NCBI RefSeq assembly: GCF_003330765.1
Contig: NZ_CP024903.1
Coordinates: forward strand, 3,336,487 to 3,400,486
From: Burkholderia pyrrocinia
GTDB lineage: Bacteria > Pseudomonadota > Gammaproteobacteria > Burkholderiales > Burkholderiaceae
Direction of reading: 5' to 3'
DNA length: 64,000 bases
Every line of letters begins with the position of its first letter. Within the stretch, counting starts at the first letter, position 1. The translations under genes were made by a program, and so were the position numbers. Under the pieces are notes generated by a model that was given only the letters and a program-made list of their open reading frames with translations, was not told the origin of the DNA and ran no database searches. Shown piece after piece: positions 1 through 9,066 of the stretch.

Positions 1-2
1 AG

Positions 3-668
3 GCGATCGAGCAGATCCGCTGGGGGCAGTCGCGCGGCTTGCCGATCCTCGCCGAGACCTGCCCGCAATACCTGTATCTGACGGCCGCCGATCTCGGTCG
101 CGACGGCTATGAAGGCGCGAAGTGCGTGTGCAGCCCGCCGCCGCGCGATCCGGCGAACCAGCAGGCCGTGTGGAAGGCGCTGAAGCAGGGCGTGTTCTCG
201 GTGTTCTCGTCCGACCATGCGCCGTTCAACTACGACGATCCGTGCGGCAAGCATCCGGGCGGGCAGGCCGTATCGTTCGACCATATCCCGAACGGGATTC
301 CGGGGCTCGAGACGCGGCTGCCGCTGCTGTTCGACGGCGTGCGCGCGGGGCGACTGTCGCTGCACCAGTTCGTCGAGCTCACGTCGCTGCGGCCCGCGAA
401 GCTGTACGGGTTGTATCCGCGCAAGGGGACGATCGCGGTCGGCGCCGATGCGGATATCGTCGTGTGGGATCCCGACAAGCGCGTGCGGATCGCGAATGCG
501 TCGCTGCATCATGCGGTCGACTACACGCCGTACGAAGGGATCGAGGTGACGGGCTGGCCGCGTCATTGCCTGTCGCGCGGCGAGCTGCTCGTCGAGGACG
601 GCCGGCTGCTCGCGGCCGAGCCCGGGCGCGGGCAGTTCGTGCCGGCCGGCAAGCCGTGCCTCGATTGA
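3..668 (+). CDS. dihydropyrimidinase / D-hydantoinase, 3' part
   Basis: This is the C-terminal ~221 residues of a cyclic amidohydrolase that opens the dihydropyrimidine or hydantoin ring during pyrimidine catabolism. The reading frame is open from the window edge, so the start lies outside. Visible family marks are LAETCPQYL, the metal-ligand segment SSDHAPFNYDD, the IPNGIPGLETRLPLL stretch and the closing GxDADIVVWDP beta-sandwich motif. The full family length is about 480 residues, so roughly half is missing only because of the window boundary. The gene ends 48 bp before a serine hydrolase. Substrate preference (dihydrouracil or other hydantoins) cannot be read from this part. Confidence 0.9.
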   Translation, partial: AIEQIRWGQSRGLPILAETCPQYLYLTAADLGRDGYEGAKCVCSPPPRDPANQQAVWKALKQGVFSVFSSDHAPFNYDDPCGKHPGGQAVSFDHIPNGIPGLETRLPLLFDGVRAGRLSLHQFVELTSLRPAKLYGLYPRKGTIAVGADADIVVWDPDKRVRIANASLHHAVDYTPYEGIEVTGWPRHCLSRGELLVEDGRLLAAEPGRGQFVPAGKPCLD

Positions 669-716
669 CGTGATGGCCCGCGCGAAGCCGCGGGCGCGCT
701 TTCAACAGGAGCCAGG

Positions 717-1913
717 ATGAGCGTTTCCCTCGCATTTCGCGGTATCGCGGCCGCTGCCGTCGTCGCCGGTTCGTGCGGCGGCCCGGCACTGGCGGCAGGC
801 GGTGCGCCGCAGGACATGCCGGACGTCGTGCCCGAATCGGTCGGCGTCGATTCGGCGCCGCTCGTGCGGATGTCGGCATGGTTGCGTCACGACCGGATGG
901 ACGTGCGCAGCCTCGTCGTCGTGAAGGACGGCAAGATCGTGTTCGAGCGCTACGGCGACGGCCTCACGCGCGACAACAACTACGAGCTGTATTCGGTGAC
1001 GAAGACAATCACCGCGCTGCTCGCCGGCATGCTCGACGGCGAGGGCAAGCTCGGCCCGTCGACGAAGGTCGCGCCGCTGATCGCGGCCGCGCGGCCCGAT
1101 CTCGCGAGCGAACTCGCGGACAAGCAGGACATCGAGCTGCGGCACCTGATGTCGATGTCGAGCGGGCTGCGCTACACGACGCGCGAAGGCACCGATCCGC
1201 TCTACTACGACGCGCCCGACCGGCTGCGGGTCGCGGTGACGAGCCGCGCGGCGCAGCCGCCCGGCGCGCATTTCGACTATATCGACGTGAACCCGGTGCT
1301 GGTCGGCACGGCCGTGTCGATCGCCGCGCGCGAGCGCGAGGACGCATTCGCGCGCAAGCGGCTGTTCGAACCGCTCGGCTTTGCGCATTACCGCTGGAGC
1401 GGCGCCGATGGCACGGGCGCGGTGGCCGGCGGCTGGGGGCTGCGGCTGCGCGCCGTCGACATGGCGAAGATCGGCATGCTGCTGCTCGACCACGGCCAGT
1501 GGAACGGCAAGCAGGTCGTGCCGGCCGGCTGGATCCGGCAGATGACCACACCGTCGCCGGCCGCGGCCGACTACGGCTACTACTGCTGGATCAATCACGT
1601 GGTCGAGCACGGCACGCCCGAGTTCGGCGCGATGGGCTTCAAGGGGCAGTTCATCACGGTGCTGCCCGCGCAGCGCGCGGTCGTCGTGATGACGAGCCTG
1701 CTGCCGACCGACGGCGGCCTGCGCGATGCGACCTATCTGAACCTGTATCGGCGGATGGTCAACGACTACATCCTGCCCGCGCTCACACCGGCGCAGCCGC
1801 CTGTCGAACGCGCGGAAACGACCCGGGCGCTGCGCGACGAACTGGCGCGCAGCCGGCAGACGAAGGGCGTTCCCGGTACCGCCGCCGCGTTCAACGACAC
1901 GCCGGAAACATGA
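717..1913 (+). CDS. exported serine hydrolase (beta-lactamase fold), copy 1
   Basis: A 398-residue class C beta-lactamase-fold hydrolase. The start at 717 has a good ribosome binding site (AGGAG at 707-711). The N-terminus is a likely signal peptide ending near ALAAGG, so the enzyme should be periplasmic. The SxxK nucleophile motif is seen as YSVTKTIT, followed by the family blocks LMSMSSGLRY, YIDVNP (the Y-x-N region), GGWGLRLRAVDMAKIGMLLL and MGFKGQFITVLP. These proteins are usually esterases or peptidases rather than antibiotic-degrading lactamases. A paralogue with the same blocks follows directly. The substrate is unknown. Placement behind a hydantoinase gene hints at, but does not prove, amide hydrolysis. 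Confidence 0.85.
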   Translation: MSVSLAFRGIAAAAVVAGSCGGPALAAGGAPQDMPDVVPESVGVDSAPLVRMSAWLRHDRMDVRSLVVVKDGKIVFERYGDGLTRDNNYELYSVTKTITALLAGMLDGEGKLGPSTKVAPLIAAARPDLASELADKQDIELRHLMSMSSGLRYTTREGTDPLYYDAPDRLRVAVTSRAAQPPGAHFDYIDVNPVLVGTAVSIAAREREDAFARKRLFEPLGFAHYRWSGADGTGAVAGGWGLRLRAVDMAKIGMLLLDHGQWNGKQVVPAGWIRQMTTPSPAAADYGYYCWINHVVEHGTPEFGAMGFKGQFITVLPAQRAVVVMTSLLPTDGGLRDATYLNLYRRMVNDYILPALTPAQPPVERAETTRALRDELARSRQTKGVPGTAAAFNDTPET

Positions 1914-1927
1914 TGAGGATTGCCAAC

Positions 1928-3202
1928 ATGACCACCGACCCGCTTGCGTGGCCGGGCGCATGCCGGCCCGCGTCGCGCGCCGCGCCTTTCGTTCGCCGGC
2001 TGCTCGCGCGGCTCGCGACGCTGCTGATCGGCGGCGGTGCGCTTGCGCCCGTGCCGGCGCTATCGGCGGCGCAGGCGGCCGACACGCTGCCGCCGCTGCA
2101 TGAAACGGGCATCGAAGCCGCCGCGCCGGAGGCCGTCGGCGTCGATTCGCGCAAGCTCGTCGACCTGTCGCGCTGGATCCGCGAGCACAAGCTCGACGTG
2201 TACAGCCTGCTCGTCGTGAAGGATGGCAAGCTGATCTTCGAGCGCTACGGCGCGAATGCGTCGCGCGACGCGACCTACGAGCTGTACTCGGTCACGAAGG
2301 CCGTGACGTCGCTCGTCGCGGGCATCCTGGTCGATCGGGGGGCCGTGCATCTCGACGATCCGGTGGCCGCGCGGCTCGCCGCGTGGCGGCCCGATCTGGC
2401 CGGCGCGCTCGCGGACAAGCGCGATATTGCGCTGAAACACGTGCTGTCGATGTCGAGCGGCCTGCACTACGACTTCAGCCCGAAGGACGATCCGATCTAC
2501 TACACCGCGCCGGACCGGCTGAAGCTCGCTGCGTCGTCGGCGCCGAAGGTCGCACCCGGCACCGCGTTCGAGTACACCGACGTCAACCCGATCCTGGCGT
2601 CGGCGATGTTGAGCGCGGCCGCCGGCGAGCCGGTCGAGCGCTACGCGCAGACGCATCTGTTCGGCCCGCTGGACATGAAGCGCGCGGCATGGGAGCGCGC
2701 CGACCGCACGGGGCTCGTGTCGGCCGGCTGGGGGTTGCGGCTGCGCGCGATCGACATGGCGAAGATCGGCATGCTCGTGCTCGACGGTGGCCGCTGGCAG
2801 GGGCGGCAGGTCGTTCCGCAACCGTGGATCGCGCAGATGACGTCGCCGCGCGTGTCGCCGCACTTCGGCTACTACTGGTGGATCAACAACATCGTCGACA
2901 GCGAGCCCGAATTCGACGCGATGGGCTTCAAGGGGCAATTCATCACGGTGCTGCCGAAGCGCAACGCGGTGGTCGTGATGACGGGCGTGCTGCCGGTGGA
3001 AGGCGGTTTGCGCGATGCGGAGAACGTGAAGCTGTTCCGCCGGATGGTGAACGGCTATATCCTGCCGGCGCTCGACGGTGGCGCGTCGGTGCAGGCTTCC
3101 GGCGGCGAAGCGCAGGCGGCGCTCGCGCGCGAGCTCGCGTTGAGCGCGCGTGCCGACAGCGTAGCGGGCACGCAGGTCGATCCGACGGATCTTCCGAAGT
3201 AG
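1928..3202 (+). CDS. exported serine hydrolase (beta-lactamase fold), copy 2
   Basis: A 424-residue paralogue of the upstream gene with the same order of blocks: YSVTKAVT (SxxK), VLSMSSGLHY, YTDVNPIL, SAGWGLRLRAIDMAKIGML and MGFKGQFITVLP. I chose the ATG at 1928 because GAGGA at 1915-1919 sits at the right distance. ATGs at 1910 and 1913 are in frame but overlap the previous stop and lack a site. The long basic and hydrophobic N-terminus ending near LSAAQA is a signal peptide. The 14-bp gap indicates co-transcription with copy 1. The open frame continues far upstream in the same phase, but that part is antisense-like noise over copy 1. Confidence 0.84.
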   Translation: MTTDPLAWPGACRPASRAAPFVRRLLARLATLLIGGGALAPVPALSAAQAADTLPPLHETGIEAAAPEAVGVDSRKLVDLSRWIREHKLDVYSLLVVKDGKLIFERYGANASRDATYELYSVTKAVTSLVAGILVDRGAVHLDDPVAARLAAWRPDLAGALADKRDIALKHVLSMSSGLHYDFSPKDDPIYYTAPDRLKLAASSAPKVAPGTAFEYTDVNPILASAMLSAAAGEPVERYAQTHLFGPLDMKRAAWERADRTGLVSAGWGLRLRAIDMAKIGMLVLDGGRWQGRQVVPQPWIAQMTSPRVSPHFGYYWWINNIVDSEPEFDAMGFKGQFITVLPKRNAVVVMTGVLPVEGGLRDAENVKLFRRMVNGYILPALDGGASVQASGGEAQAALARELALSARADSVAGTQVDPTDLPK

Positions 3203-3213
3203 GCGGCGAGCGT

Positions 3214-3247
3214 GCGTCCGGCTCGCGCGTATTGGCGAGCCGGACGC
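3214..3247. terminator. bidirectional hairpin between convergent genes
   Basis: A perfect 13-bp inverted repeat (GCGTCCGGCTCGC at 3214-3226 and its complement at 3235-3247, 8-nt loop) fills the 58-bp gap between the convergent serine hydrolase and aminotransferase genes. There is no long T tract, so it is terminator-like rather than a textbook intrinsic terminator. Confidence 0.6.
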
Positions 3248-3260
3248 GTGTCGCATCACG

Positions 3261-4619
3261 TCACGCCAGTTCGCCCAGGCACGCGTCGAACTGTGCGACG
3301 AGCCGGTCGACATCGGCGGCGGTCGTCTGCGGGCACACGAGCATCATGTTGTGGAACGGCGTGATCAGCACGCCGCGATTCAGCAGGTACAGGTGCACGA
3401 TGTGTTCGAGCTCGCTGTCGAGCTGTTCGCCGGCGAGCGTGCCGTTGCGCGGCGGTGTGGGCGCGAATTGGAACTCGGTGCGCGCGCCGATGCGTGTCAC
3501 GCACCACGGCAGCCCGTGTTTCGCGATCGCCTGTTCGAGGCCCGCCGCAAGCCGCGCGGCGAGTTCGAACATGTGCGCGTACGCCGCGTCGGTCGCGACT
3601 TCGGCCAGCGTCGCGCGCATCGCATGCATCGCGAGCATGTTCGCGGTGAGCGTCGTGCCGATCCCCGAATGGCCGGGCGGCGCGTTCAGCTTTGCCTGCT
3701 TCGCGCGTTCCGCGAATGCCGCGCTGAAGCCGTACACCGCGCACGGCACGCCGCCCGCGATCGGCTTGCCGACCACCAGAATGTCCGGTTCGAGATCGTG
3801 CGCGACCGCGTAGCCGCCCGGGCCGCTGCTGATCGTGTGCGTCTCGTCGATCACGAGCAGCGTGCCGTAGCGGCGCGTCAGTTCGCGCGCCGCATTCCAG
3901 AAGCCCGGATCGGGCAGCACCATCCCGATGTTCGTCATCGCGGGCTCGGCGAGCACGCACGCGACATCGCCATCCTTCAGCGCCGCTTCGAGCGCGTCCA
4001 GATCGTTGAATTCGACGACGCGCGTGTTCGCGAGCAGGTCATATGATTGCCCGAGCAGGCTGTCGCGCTGCACGGGGCGGCCGTCGACGAGATCGACGAA
4101 CACGTCGTCGACCGTGCCGTGATAGCAGCCGTTGAACACGACGATCGTGTTGCGGCCGGTGGCCGCGCGCGCCCAGCGCAGCACGAAGCGGTTCGCGTCG
4201 CTCGCGCTCAGCGCGAACTGCCAGACCGGCAGCCGGTAGCGGCGCGCGAGTTCGCGCGACACCCACGCGGCGTCCTCGCTTGGCAGCATCGTCGTGTAGC
4301 CGCGCGTGGCCTGTTCGACGAGCGCGCGGGCGACCGGTTCGGGCGCATGGCCGAACATCGCGCCCGTGTCGCCGAGGCAGAAATCCGCATAACGATGGCC
4401 GTCGACGTCGGTGAACGTCGCGCCGCGCGCTTCCTTCACATACAGCGAGAACGGCGTCGACCAGTCCTGCATCCAGTGCAACGGCACGCCGAAGAGCAGG
4501 TGCCCGGACGCTTCCTCGGATAGTGCGCGGGAGGTCGGCATGGCTTCGGTGAAGGCACGGCGCTCGCGATCGAACAGCGCGCGGGCGCGGATGAGGTCGA
4601 CTCCGTGGCGGGTCTGCAA
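3261..4619 (-). CDS. class III PLP aminotransferase (GSA-aminomutase-like)
   Basis: A 452-residue fold-type I PLP enzyme of the class III aminotransferase family. Recognisable parts are the substrate-domain start DVDGHRYADFCLGDTGAMFGH, the FNGCYHG segment, the VIDETHT aspartate that contacts the PLP nitrogen, and the PLP lysine in VVGKPIAGGVPCAVYG. I prefer a TTG start at 4619 because AGAGGAG lies six bases upstream. In-frame codons continue to 4793, but that stretch is AT-rich and promoter-like. The family includes glutamate-1-semialdehyde aminomutase, but no haem genes are nearby, so an amino acid or amine transaminase role is more likely. Substrate unknown. Confidence 0.82.
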   Translation of the reverse strand: MQTRHGVDLIRARALFDRERRAFTEAMPTSRALSEEASGHLLFGVPLHWMQDWSTPFSLYVKEARGATFTDVDGHRYADFCLGDTGAMFGHAPEPVARALVEQATRGYTTMLPSEDAAWVSRELARRYRLPVWQFALSASDANRFVLRWARAATGRNTIVVFNGCYHGTVDDVFVDLVDGRPVQRDSLLGQSYDLLANTRVVEFNDLDALEAALKDGDVACVLAEPAMTNIGMVLPDPGFWNAARELTRRYGTLLVIDETHTISSGPGGYAVAHDLEPDILVVGKPIAGGVPCAVYGFSAAFAERAKQAKLNAPPGHSGIGTTLTANMLAMHAMRATLAEVATDAAYAHMFELAARLAAGLEQAIAKHGLPWCVTRIGARTEFQFAPTPPRNGTLAGEQLDSELEHIVHLYLLNRGVLITPFHNMMLVCPQTTAADVDRLVAQFDACLGELA

Positions 4620-4944
4620 TTGACGCTCCTCTGACGGGTTTGCATGGGTGGATGACGCCTCCGCGAGCTTGTCATATTCCGTGTATGTGGTCGATCCGGG
4701 CTCGACCGCGTATCCGTCAGGCAGAAAGTTTTTGCGCATAAACATACGACAACATATATCTATTGCGACGCCTTCAAAAGTGAGTGTGCGCACACATCAA
4801 CGCAATTATGACAATAAAAACAGGGTAAACGACAAATACGTCTCCGGCTTCGATCGCGACTAGACTGCCGGATGTAGTACGACGACGTATAAATCGCGAT
4901 CCGCCGACCGGCGCATCGATACCCCATACACTGAAGGAGTGCCC
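4620..4944. promoter_or_regulatory. divergent promoter region, aminotransferase / GH28
   Basis: A 325-bp gap between divergent genes. Bases about 4725-4870 are clearly AT-richer than the surroundings (runs such as AACATATATCTATTG and ATAAAAACAGGGTAAACG), as expected for promoters in a high-GC genome. No specific operator was recognised. If the upstream in-frame start were used for the aminotransferase, part of this region would be coding. Confidence 0.5.
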
Positions 4945-6945
4945 ATGGCCGCAAACAGCCGCCGTTCGTCTTCGTCTGTCCGATCGCCCTCGTCGAAGCG
5001 GGTGTCGCGCCGCGCATTCATCGGCTGGACCGGCGCACTTGCCGGCGGCGCCGTGCTCGGCGGGCCGCTCGCGGCCACCCGGGCCTTTGCGGGAGGCAAC
5101 ATGTCCAATGCGCCGGCGGTCGACCTCGTCTGGGGCGAGCACGGCGCGGCGGCGCGCATCGCCGCGTCGCTCGCGCACGTGTCGCGGCTCGCGCGGCGCG
5201 GGCGCGACTTCGACGTGACGCACTACGGCGCGCATCCGTGCGCGACGGTCGCACAAACGTCGCCGTACACGAACGTCGCGAAATCGCCGGTGAGCCCGGG
5301 TTCCGAACTGACGACCGCGCCCGGCGCGTTCGATTCGCGCCCGGCGTTTCTCGCGGCGATCGACGCATGCCGCCGCGAAGGCGGCGGCCGGGTCGTCGTG
5401 CCGGCCGGCAACTGGTACTGCGCGGGGCCGATCGTGCTGCAGAGCAATGTCACGTTCCACCTGAGCGCGAACTGCACGATCTACTTCAGCCCGAACCCGG
5501 CCGACTACGCGAAGGACGGCCCGGTCGATTGCGGCGCGAACGGCCATCTCTACTACAGCCGCTGGCAGGCGAACGATTGCCTGAACTACGGCGCGCCCGT
5601 CTACGCGCGCAACGCCACGAACATCGCGCTGACGGGCGAAGGCCCGACGTCGGTGCTCAACGGGCAGGCGATGACGCCGTTTTCCGGCAGCGGGGCCGGC
5701 AGCGTCTGCTGGTGGACCTACAAGGGCTCGTCGGGCGCGTACGGCGCGAGCGCGTCGGTGCCGAGCCAGACGTATCCGAACCCGAACAACGTCGACCTGC
5801 GCATCGTCGCGCCCGCGATTCCCGACGCGCTCTATGCGCTGCTCACGTCGCCGGTCACGCCGTGGCAGCAGGACCAGAACTATTTGCCGGCGCTGTCCGA
5901 GGCCGGCGTGCCGGTCGAGAAGCGCATCTTCGGCCTCGGCCATTACCTGCGGCCGTGCATGGTCGAATTCATCGGCTGCACGAACGTGCTGATGGCGAAC
6001 TACCAGACGCAGAACACGCCGTTCTGGCAGCACCATCCGACCGCGAGCCGGAATGTCGTGATTCGCGGCGTGACGACCAACAGCATCGGCCCGAACAACG
6101 ACGGCTTCGATCCGGACGCGTGCACCGACGTGCTGTGCGAGGACTGCACGTTCAACACCGGCGACGACTGCATCGCGATCAAGTCGGGCAAGGATCGTGA
6201 TACGGAATATGGCCCGGCGAAGCGGCACCTGATCCGCAACTGCACGATGAACAGCGGGCACGGCGGCATCACGCTCGGCAGCGAGATGGGCGGCGGCGTC
6301 GAGCAGATCTATGCGACGAACCTGTCGATGCTGAACGCGAACTGGCAGACCAACCCGCTGAACATCGCGATTCGCGTGAAGACCAACATGAACCGCGGCG
6401 GCTACGTGAAGGACTTCCACGTGAAGGGCGTGACGCTGCCGAACGGCGTGAACCTGAAGGGTGGCGGCTATGGCAGCGCGCTGCTCGCGGGCAGCCCGAT
6501 CAATGCGAGCGTGCCGCTCGGCGTCGTCACGCCGTCGGCCGGCAACCCGTCGGCCGCGCAAGGCGGCATCGTTACGTTCGACTGCGACTACCAGCCCGCG
6601 AACGATGCGGTGCGCACGCGCCCGCCGGTCGTGCAGAACGTGACGATCTCCGACGTGAAGGCGAGCAACGTGACGCTGAACGGCGTGACCGCGTCGTGCT
6701 TCCAGGCGATCGTCGCGCAGGGGCCGGTCGCGTTCGACTACAACGGCGCGCCGCCTGCACCGGCCGTGCAGCCGATCTCCGGCGTGACGATCAGCAATTG
6801 CGACTTCGGCACGCCGGTCGCGTCAGGCACGCCGACGGTCACGTCGCCGGGGCCGATCTATGCGTTCAACGTGAGCGCGATGACGCTGACGAACGTGACG
6901 ATCGCCGGGCAGGCCATCAACACGACGATCACCGACAAGCGGTGA
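4945..6945 (+). CDS. Tat-exported polygalacturonase-like GH28 enzyme
   Basis: A 666-residue right-handed beta-helix glycoside hydrolase of family 28, which cleaves polygalacturonan (pectin) by inversion. The ATG at 4945 follows GAAGGAG at 4933-4939. A twin-arginine signal (SRRAFIG near residue 23) and a following Ala-rich stretch predict folded export. GH28 marks are present in order: NNDGFDPDAC, GDDCIAIKSG, SGHGGITLGSEMGGG and IRVKT, supplying the expected Asp, Asp-Asp and His residues. The protein is longer than a minimal polygalacturonase (~400 residues), with an N-terminal extension and a beta-helix C-terminal tail. It stands alone, without other pectin genes nearby. Pectin-type activity is inferred from family. 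Confidence 0.88.
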   Translation: MAANSRRSSSSVRSPSSKRVSRRAFIGWTGALAGGAVLGGPLAATRAFAGGNMSNAPAVDLVWGEHGAAARIAASLAHVSRLARRGRDFDVTHYGAHPCATVAQTSPYTNVAKSPVSPGSELTTAPGAFDSRPAFLAAIDACRREGGGRVVVPAGNWYCAGPIVLQSNVTFHLSANCTIYFSPNPADYAKDGPVDCGANGHLYYSRWQANDCLNYGAPVYARNATNIALTGEGPTSVLNGQAMTPFSGSGAGSVCWWTYKGSSGAYGASASVPSQTYPNPNNVDLRIVAPAIPDALYALLTSPVTPWQQDQNYLPALSEAGVPVEKRIFGLGHYLRPCMVEFIGCTNVLMANYQTQNTPFWQHHPTASRNVVIRGVTTNSIGPNNDGFDPDACTDVLCEDCTFNTGDDCIAIKSGKDRDTEYGPAKRHLIRNCTMNSGHGGITLGSEMGGGVEQIYATNLSMLNANWQTNPLNIAIRVKTNMNRGGYVKDFHVKGVTLPNGVNLKGGGYGSALLAGSPINASVPLGVVTPSAGNPSAAQGGIVTFDCDYQPANDAVRTRPPVVQNVTISDVKASNVTLNGVTASCFQAIVAQGPVAFDYNGAPPAPAVQPISGVTISNCDFGTPVASGTPTVTSPGPIYAFNVSAMTLTNVTIAGQAINTTITDKR

Positions 6946-6966
6946 CGCCGTGAGGTGAGGGGGAGG

Positions 6967-7001
6967 GCGTTCGCGTGCGGCCGGTCGATGCACGCGAACG
7001 C
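6967..7001. terminator. bidirectional hairpin between convergent genes
   Basis: A perfect 12-bp inverted repeat (GCGTTCGCGTGC at 6967-6978, complement at 6990-7001, 11-nt loop) lies between the GH28 stop and the convergent acetyltransferase stop. Confidence 0.6.
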
Positions 7002-7019
7002 AAGCGCAAGCGCGGCGCG

Positions 7020-7529
7020 TTACGCCAGCGTCTTGACCATGTAGTGTTCGTCGTAGAAACGGCCGTCGACGAACATCGAGCGCGGTTCCGTACCGAACCG
7101 GACGAACCCTTGCGACGCATACAGCCGCTCCGCGGTGCCGTTGGCCTCGTTCACGCACAGCATCAGCTGCTTGCACTGCCACGCTTGTGCCGCGTGCGCG
7201 GTCGCGCTTTCGAGCAGCGCTTGCGCGATGCCCTGCCCGCGATAGGCCGGATCGACGAATACACCCCAGATCGTCGCCTTGTGCGCGATCTTCACGCGCG
7301 CATCGCGGCGCACGCCGGTGATGCCGACGAGCGTGTCGCCGTCGAACGCGCCGAACACCGCGCGCTCGTGGTTCGGCGTGATGCGCGTCGCGAATTCGTC
7401 GACCGGCACCTGCGATTCTTCGTCGAGCGTGGGCAGGAAAGACGTGGGCGCGGTATCGACCGCACGCAGGCGGACAGTCTGGAAACGGGCGGCGTCGGCC
7501 GCGTCGAGCAGGCGGGTCGTGATCGTCAT
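7020..7529 (-). CDS. GNAT family N-acetyltransferase
   Basis: A 169-residue GCN5-related acetyltransferase. The acetyl-CoA pyrophosphate loop is seen as VDPAYRGQGIAQALL (the R/Q-x-x-G-x-G/A motif), preceded by the beta4 strand ATIWGVFV and followed by LMLCVNEANGTAERLYASQGF, the usual C-terminal motif B. Length fits a single-domain GNAT. The acceptor substrate cannot be told from the sequence. The gene is monocistronic and converges with the GH28 gene. Confidence 0.85.
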   Translation of the reverse strand: MTITTRLLDAADAARFQTVRLRAVDTAPTSFLPTLDEESQVPVDEFATRITPNHERAVFGAFDGDTLVGITGVRRDARVKIAHKATIWGVFVDPAYRGQGIAQALLESATAHAAQAWQCKQLMLCVNEANGTAERLYASQGFVRFGTEPRSMFVDGRFYDEHYMVKTLA

Positions 7530-7953
7530 CGGGGGATTCCGGTTGAGGGCCGAGCATGCCGGCGCGGGCCGCAGCGGCCGCGGGATGCATCGTGCCTATG
7601 CTAATCGGATTCCGGATGTCGCGCGGCGGCGTTCGATGTGCCGTGCACCTCCGCCGCGCCTTGGTGCTCAGATCACGTCGCGCGGTCGACGCGCATCGCG
7701 CTCGGTGCGGAGCGTGTGTGATTGCGACGCCGTCGGCCCGTGCAGGCGAGCGGTGCAACGGTCGTGCGACGCGTCGCGCTGGAGGCTGACGTGAAGGTGG
7801 ACGGATAGCGGAAGTGCGGGCGGCGCGTGATGCGCGCCGCGTCGACACGAAGGACGAGGAGGACGTAAAACAGGCGCGCCGTCGTGCCGAACCGGCGCAC
7901 GACGTCAAACGCGCGACGTGCGCCCGATCAGGTCAGGCTGCACGGGAGCGGAA
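7530..7953. other. 424-bp gap without a supported gene
   Basis: Short open frames exist on both strands but none has a ribosome binding site plus family resemblance. The left end should carry the acetyltransferase promoter. The right end carries a hairpin downstream of the lipoprotein gene (listed separately). Confidence 0.5.
7880..7904 (-). terminator. hairpin after the glycine-zipper lipoprotein gene
   Basis: Eight-base arms CGTCGTGC (7880-7887) and GCACGACG (7897-7904) lie about 50 bp past the lipoprotein stop. On the minus strand a short T run (TGTTTT) follows after a GC spacer. Weak terminator candidate. Confidence 0.4.
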
Positions 7954-8601
7954 TCAATACGGCGACAACTGATTGCCGTTGATCTGCACGCGGTCGCCCG
8001 GCCGCAGGTTGCCCGGCGACTGCACGTCGAACGAACGCGTCGAGCCGTCGCTGACCTGCACGTCGATCCGGTAGCTGCTCGGCGGTTGCGCGGCGCCCAT
8101 CTGCTGGCCGATCTGGTTGCCGGCGACCGCACCGCCGAGCGCGCCGATCACGGTGGCCGCATCGCGGCCGTGACCGCGGCCGACCTGGTTGCCGAGCACG
8201 CCGCCGATCAGCGCGCCGACGACGGTGCCGGCGACACCCGACGGGCCGACGGAGCCGTTGACCGGCCGGATGTTCGCGACCGTGCCGTACTGCGTGCCGT
8301 AGCCGTTCCCGTACTGCTGTTGCTGATTGCCGTACTGGTCATACGGCTGCGACCCGTATTGCGGCTGGTTGCCGTACTGGTCGTACGGCTGCGGCGCCTG
8401 GTTCGGGTAGGCCGGTTGCGGCTGCACGTAGCCGGGCTGCGAATACGCGGGCTGCGCATAGCCTGGCTGCGCGTATTGCTGCTGCGGATAGCCCGGTTGC
8501 GCGCCGTAGTACCCCGGCGCGACGCAGGCGGTCAGCGGAAGCGCCGCCACGGCGACGAGCGAGGCGAACAGAACGGTCTTCGTGGAAGGCATGCGCATCA
8601 T
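7954..8601 (-). CDS. glycine-zipper outer-membrane lipoprotein
   Basis: A 215-residue protein with a lipoprotein signal (LPLTACVAPG, Cys at the lipobox), then a Gln/Tyr/Pro-rich low-complexity region of YAQPGY and YDQYGNQ repeats (about residues 30-95). A glycine-zipper region follows (VVGALIGGVLGNQVGRGHG and VIGALGGAVAGNQIG, about residues 120-165), then a C-terminal domain with SYRIDVQVSDGSTRSF. The zipper plus C-terminal part resembles SlyB/Rick_17kDa and YMGG proteins, which sit in the outer membrane and are linked to envelope integrity. The ATG at 8601 is preceded by AGGA. A TATACT -10-like hexamer occurs on this strand at 8666-8671. Confidence 0.85.
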   Translation of the reverse strand: MMRMPSTKTVLFASLVAVAALPLTACVAPGYYGAQPGYPQQQYAQPGYAQPAYSQPGYVQPQPAYPNQAPQPYDQYGNQPQYGSQPYDQYGNQQQQYGNGYGTQYGTVANIRPVNGSVGPSGVAGTVVGALIGGVLGNQVGRGHGRDAATVIGALGGAVAGNQIGQQMGAAQPPSSYRIDVQVSDGSTRSFDVQSPGNLRPGDRVQINGNQLSPY

Positions 8602-9066
8602 GATGTTTCCTGCTTCGGCAACGTGTCCGCCGACGGATTCCGGGACGGGTGGCGAACTCGGCGTGAGTATAAGGAATGGCCGGATGCGCGTCCGGTGTGG
8701 CCGGGTAACAACGTGTAAAGTCTGTTGCCGCGTAAATCGCCGGTCGGGCGGGGCGCTGAAGCGACGGCCGGCAACGGCGCGAGGCGGCCTCCGGACGCCC
8801 GTATTCCGGTGATGCCGCCGCTGCGCGGCGATCGGAATTTCCGCCGTTTTCACTGCGATCCAGCCCCATCGCCGCGCCAGCCCCGGCGGGCGCGCGCACC
8901 GCGCATCGCGAAATCGAATGCGCGGCATCGCGACATTTAATTGGCCTCGGGTGGCGGCGTCCGATATCGTGGCCGGATTCCCTGCCAACGGTCGCGCCGC
9001 GCCGGCTGCGGTTCCGTCCCCTGTCCGCGCCGGTGTCGCGCAGCGACCGCCCCACGATTCCGAGCC
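8602..9066. other. 465-bp gap, lipoprotein promoter plus unassigned sequence
   Basis: Divergent spacer between the lipoprotein and the first amidohydrolase. A TATACT -10-like hexamer for the lipoprotein lies at 8666-8671 (minus strand). The amidohydrolase frame is open back to 8941, but the conserved part starts at 9067, so 8941-9066 is treated as upstream sequence. Nothing else was recognised. Confidence 0.45.

Noticed and set aside
773..1927. In-frame extension of the second serine hydrolase over the first
   Set aside because: Arg-rich translation without family features, fully overlapping a well-supported gene in another frame.
4620..4793. Longer N-terminus of the class III aminotransferase
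   Set aside because: AT-rich, not conserved-looking and no ribosome binding site near its ATGs, whereas the TTG at 4619 has AGAGGAG.
7561..7908. Several small frames in the 7.5-7.9 kb gap
   Set aside because: No ribosome binding sites and no family resemblance; amino-acid composition is typical of GC-rich noise.
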